A stretch of DNA of 28,104 nucleotides, from positions 1-28,104 of the IMG/VR virus record IMGVR_UViG_3300022540_001107. The stretch is one strand, 5' to 3'. This document shows, one piece after another, positions 27,807-28,104 of this stretch. The notes under the pieces were generated by a model. That model was given only the letters and a program-made list of their open reading frames with translations. It did not search any database and was not told the origin of the DNA. Position 1 is the first letter of the stretch. The number at the start of each line of letters is the position of its first letter. The DNA comes from a virus. The position numbers and the translations under genes were made by a program.

Positions 27807-28042
27807 CACAGCCCCATAGCCTTGCCGCATTTTATGCATTTCGTATTTTTGCTTTTATTCGGGGCCCCGCAAAAGGGGCATGCCGTATTGTCTAACAGCT
27901 CGATAATGGTGCCCAGCTTTTTATCCATGGCAAGGGTCTTGTTTCGAATCTGATACACATATACGGGCATTAAAAGCGCCATGAGTGCCAAAATTATTCC
28001 CAGGATCCAAACAATAACCATCGCCGCGCCGTAACTTTCCAT
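27806..28042 (-). CDS. small membrane protein with C-terminal zinc ribbon
   Basis: A 78-aa protein with one membrane helix (about 7-30), a short linker, and a zinc ribbon C55-x2-C58-x10-C69-x2-C72 (CPFCGAP ... CIKCGK). AGGAGG lies upstream on the minus strand. It faces the phage operon and may mark the start of host or lysogeny-side DNA, or be a phage gene of unknown role. I recognise no specific family. Confidence 0.65.
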   Translation of the reverse strand: MESYGAAMVIVWILGIILALMALLMPVYVYQIRNKTLAMDKKLGTIIELLDNTACPFCGAPNKSKNTKCIKCGKAMGL

Positions 28043-28045
28043 TTT

Positions 28046-28104
28046 TTATTCCTCCTTTTTATCTTTTTCCATCCAGGGCCAGCATATTCTCATAAGACAA
28101 TCCA
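28046..28104 (-). CDS. possible 3' end of a further minus-strand gene (partial)
   Basis: A minus-strand frame open from the window edge ends in TAA at 28048-28046, three bases before the next ATG, giving a C-terminus CLMRICWPWMEKDKKEE. Its stop sits inside the ribosome-binding region of the zinc-ribbon gene, as in an operon. A second frame is also open to a nearby stop, so the call is weak. Confidence 0.25.
   Translation of the reverse strand, partial: DCLMRICWPWMEKDKKEE

Noticed and set aside
1-28104. tRNA genes, integrase, attachment sites, replication genes
   Set aside because: None could be supported on reading either strand; the window appears to hold only late genes and inserted morons.

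Overview
This window is the late (virion and lysis) half of a tailed phage or prophage with a long-tail, siphovirus-type gene order. From left to right it carries head-tail connector and head genes, tail genes, a receptor-binding/fibre module and a lysis module. Almost all genes lie on the + strand and are tightly packed. There is no integrase, lysogeny repressor, replication gene, tRNA or CRISPR array in the window, so integration and the host cannot be read directly. The endolysin and mixed base composition fit a Gram-negative bacterium. An anaerobic Desulfobacterota-type host is my guess from the repeat-laden intergenic style, with low certainty.

Head region (1-7281): the tail end of an unidentified upstream gene, two small genes (one with an excisionase-like winged-helix look), a gpW-like connector, a lambda-gpB-family portal, an S49/gpC-type maturation protease overlapping a scaffold-like gene, a two-domain decoration-like protein, a Mu-gpT-family major capsid protein, and small head-completion and tail-terminator-like genes. 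The head is thus a lambda-portal/Mu-capsid mosaic.

Tail region (7383-14426): tail tube protein, then a lambda G/GT-type pair of tail assembly chaperones with a well-formed -1 frameshift signal (A AAA AAC followed by a stem-loop), a tail-completion-like protein, the tape measure protein and a small distal-tail protein. Two minus-strand cassettes are wedged between the chaperones and the tape measure, one on each side of the tail-completion gene. Each is a two-gene operon of one effector followed by a small helix-turn-helix protein. Each has its own sigma70-like promoter with a perfect palindrome inside the -35/-10 spacer, which is the architecture of autoregulated acr-aca style morons. The effectors are an unrecognised acidic 170-aa protein and a Lig E-like ATP-dependent DNA ligase without a signal peptide. 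Three TGACA-N5-TGTCA sites surround a possible + strand promoter between the cassettes.

Receptor-binding region (14567-26001): a giant tail hub fused to probable beta-propellers and carrying a membrane hairpin with four cysteines, a spike/fibre protein, a lectin-like fibre protein, several micro-genes, repeat-rich fibre proteins, a cysteine-rich protein with apparently permuted YkgJ motifs, and an adjoining methyltransferase-glycosyltransferase pair. The part from 14567 to about 21480 is visibly AT-richer than its flanks and was probably acquired separately.

Lysis region (25998-27763): a membrane-anchored coiled-coil protein, a GH24 lysozyme with an intact catalytic triad, an exported fibronectin-III protein and two holin-like membrane proteins. 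A minus-strand membrane/zinc-ribbon gene closes the window.

A second layer runs through the window: most of the larger gaps between genes hold inverted or tandem repeats built from 7-8 nt units, in at least six sequence families (CACAAAG-type, TTAATAA-type, CAATCAT-type, AGAAGGTG-type, GAACATC-type and others). They often supply the stop codon, the spacer or the start context of neighbouring genes.
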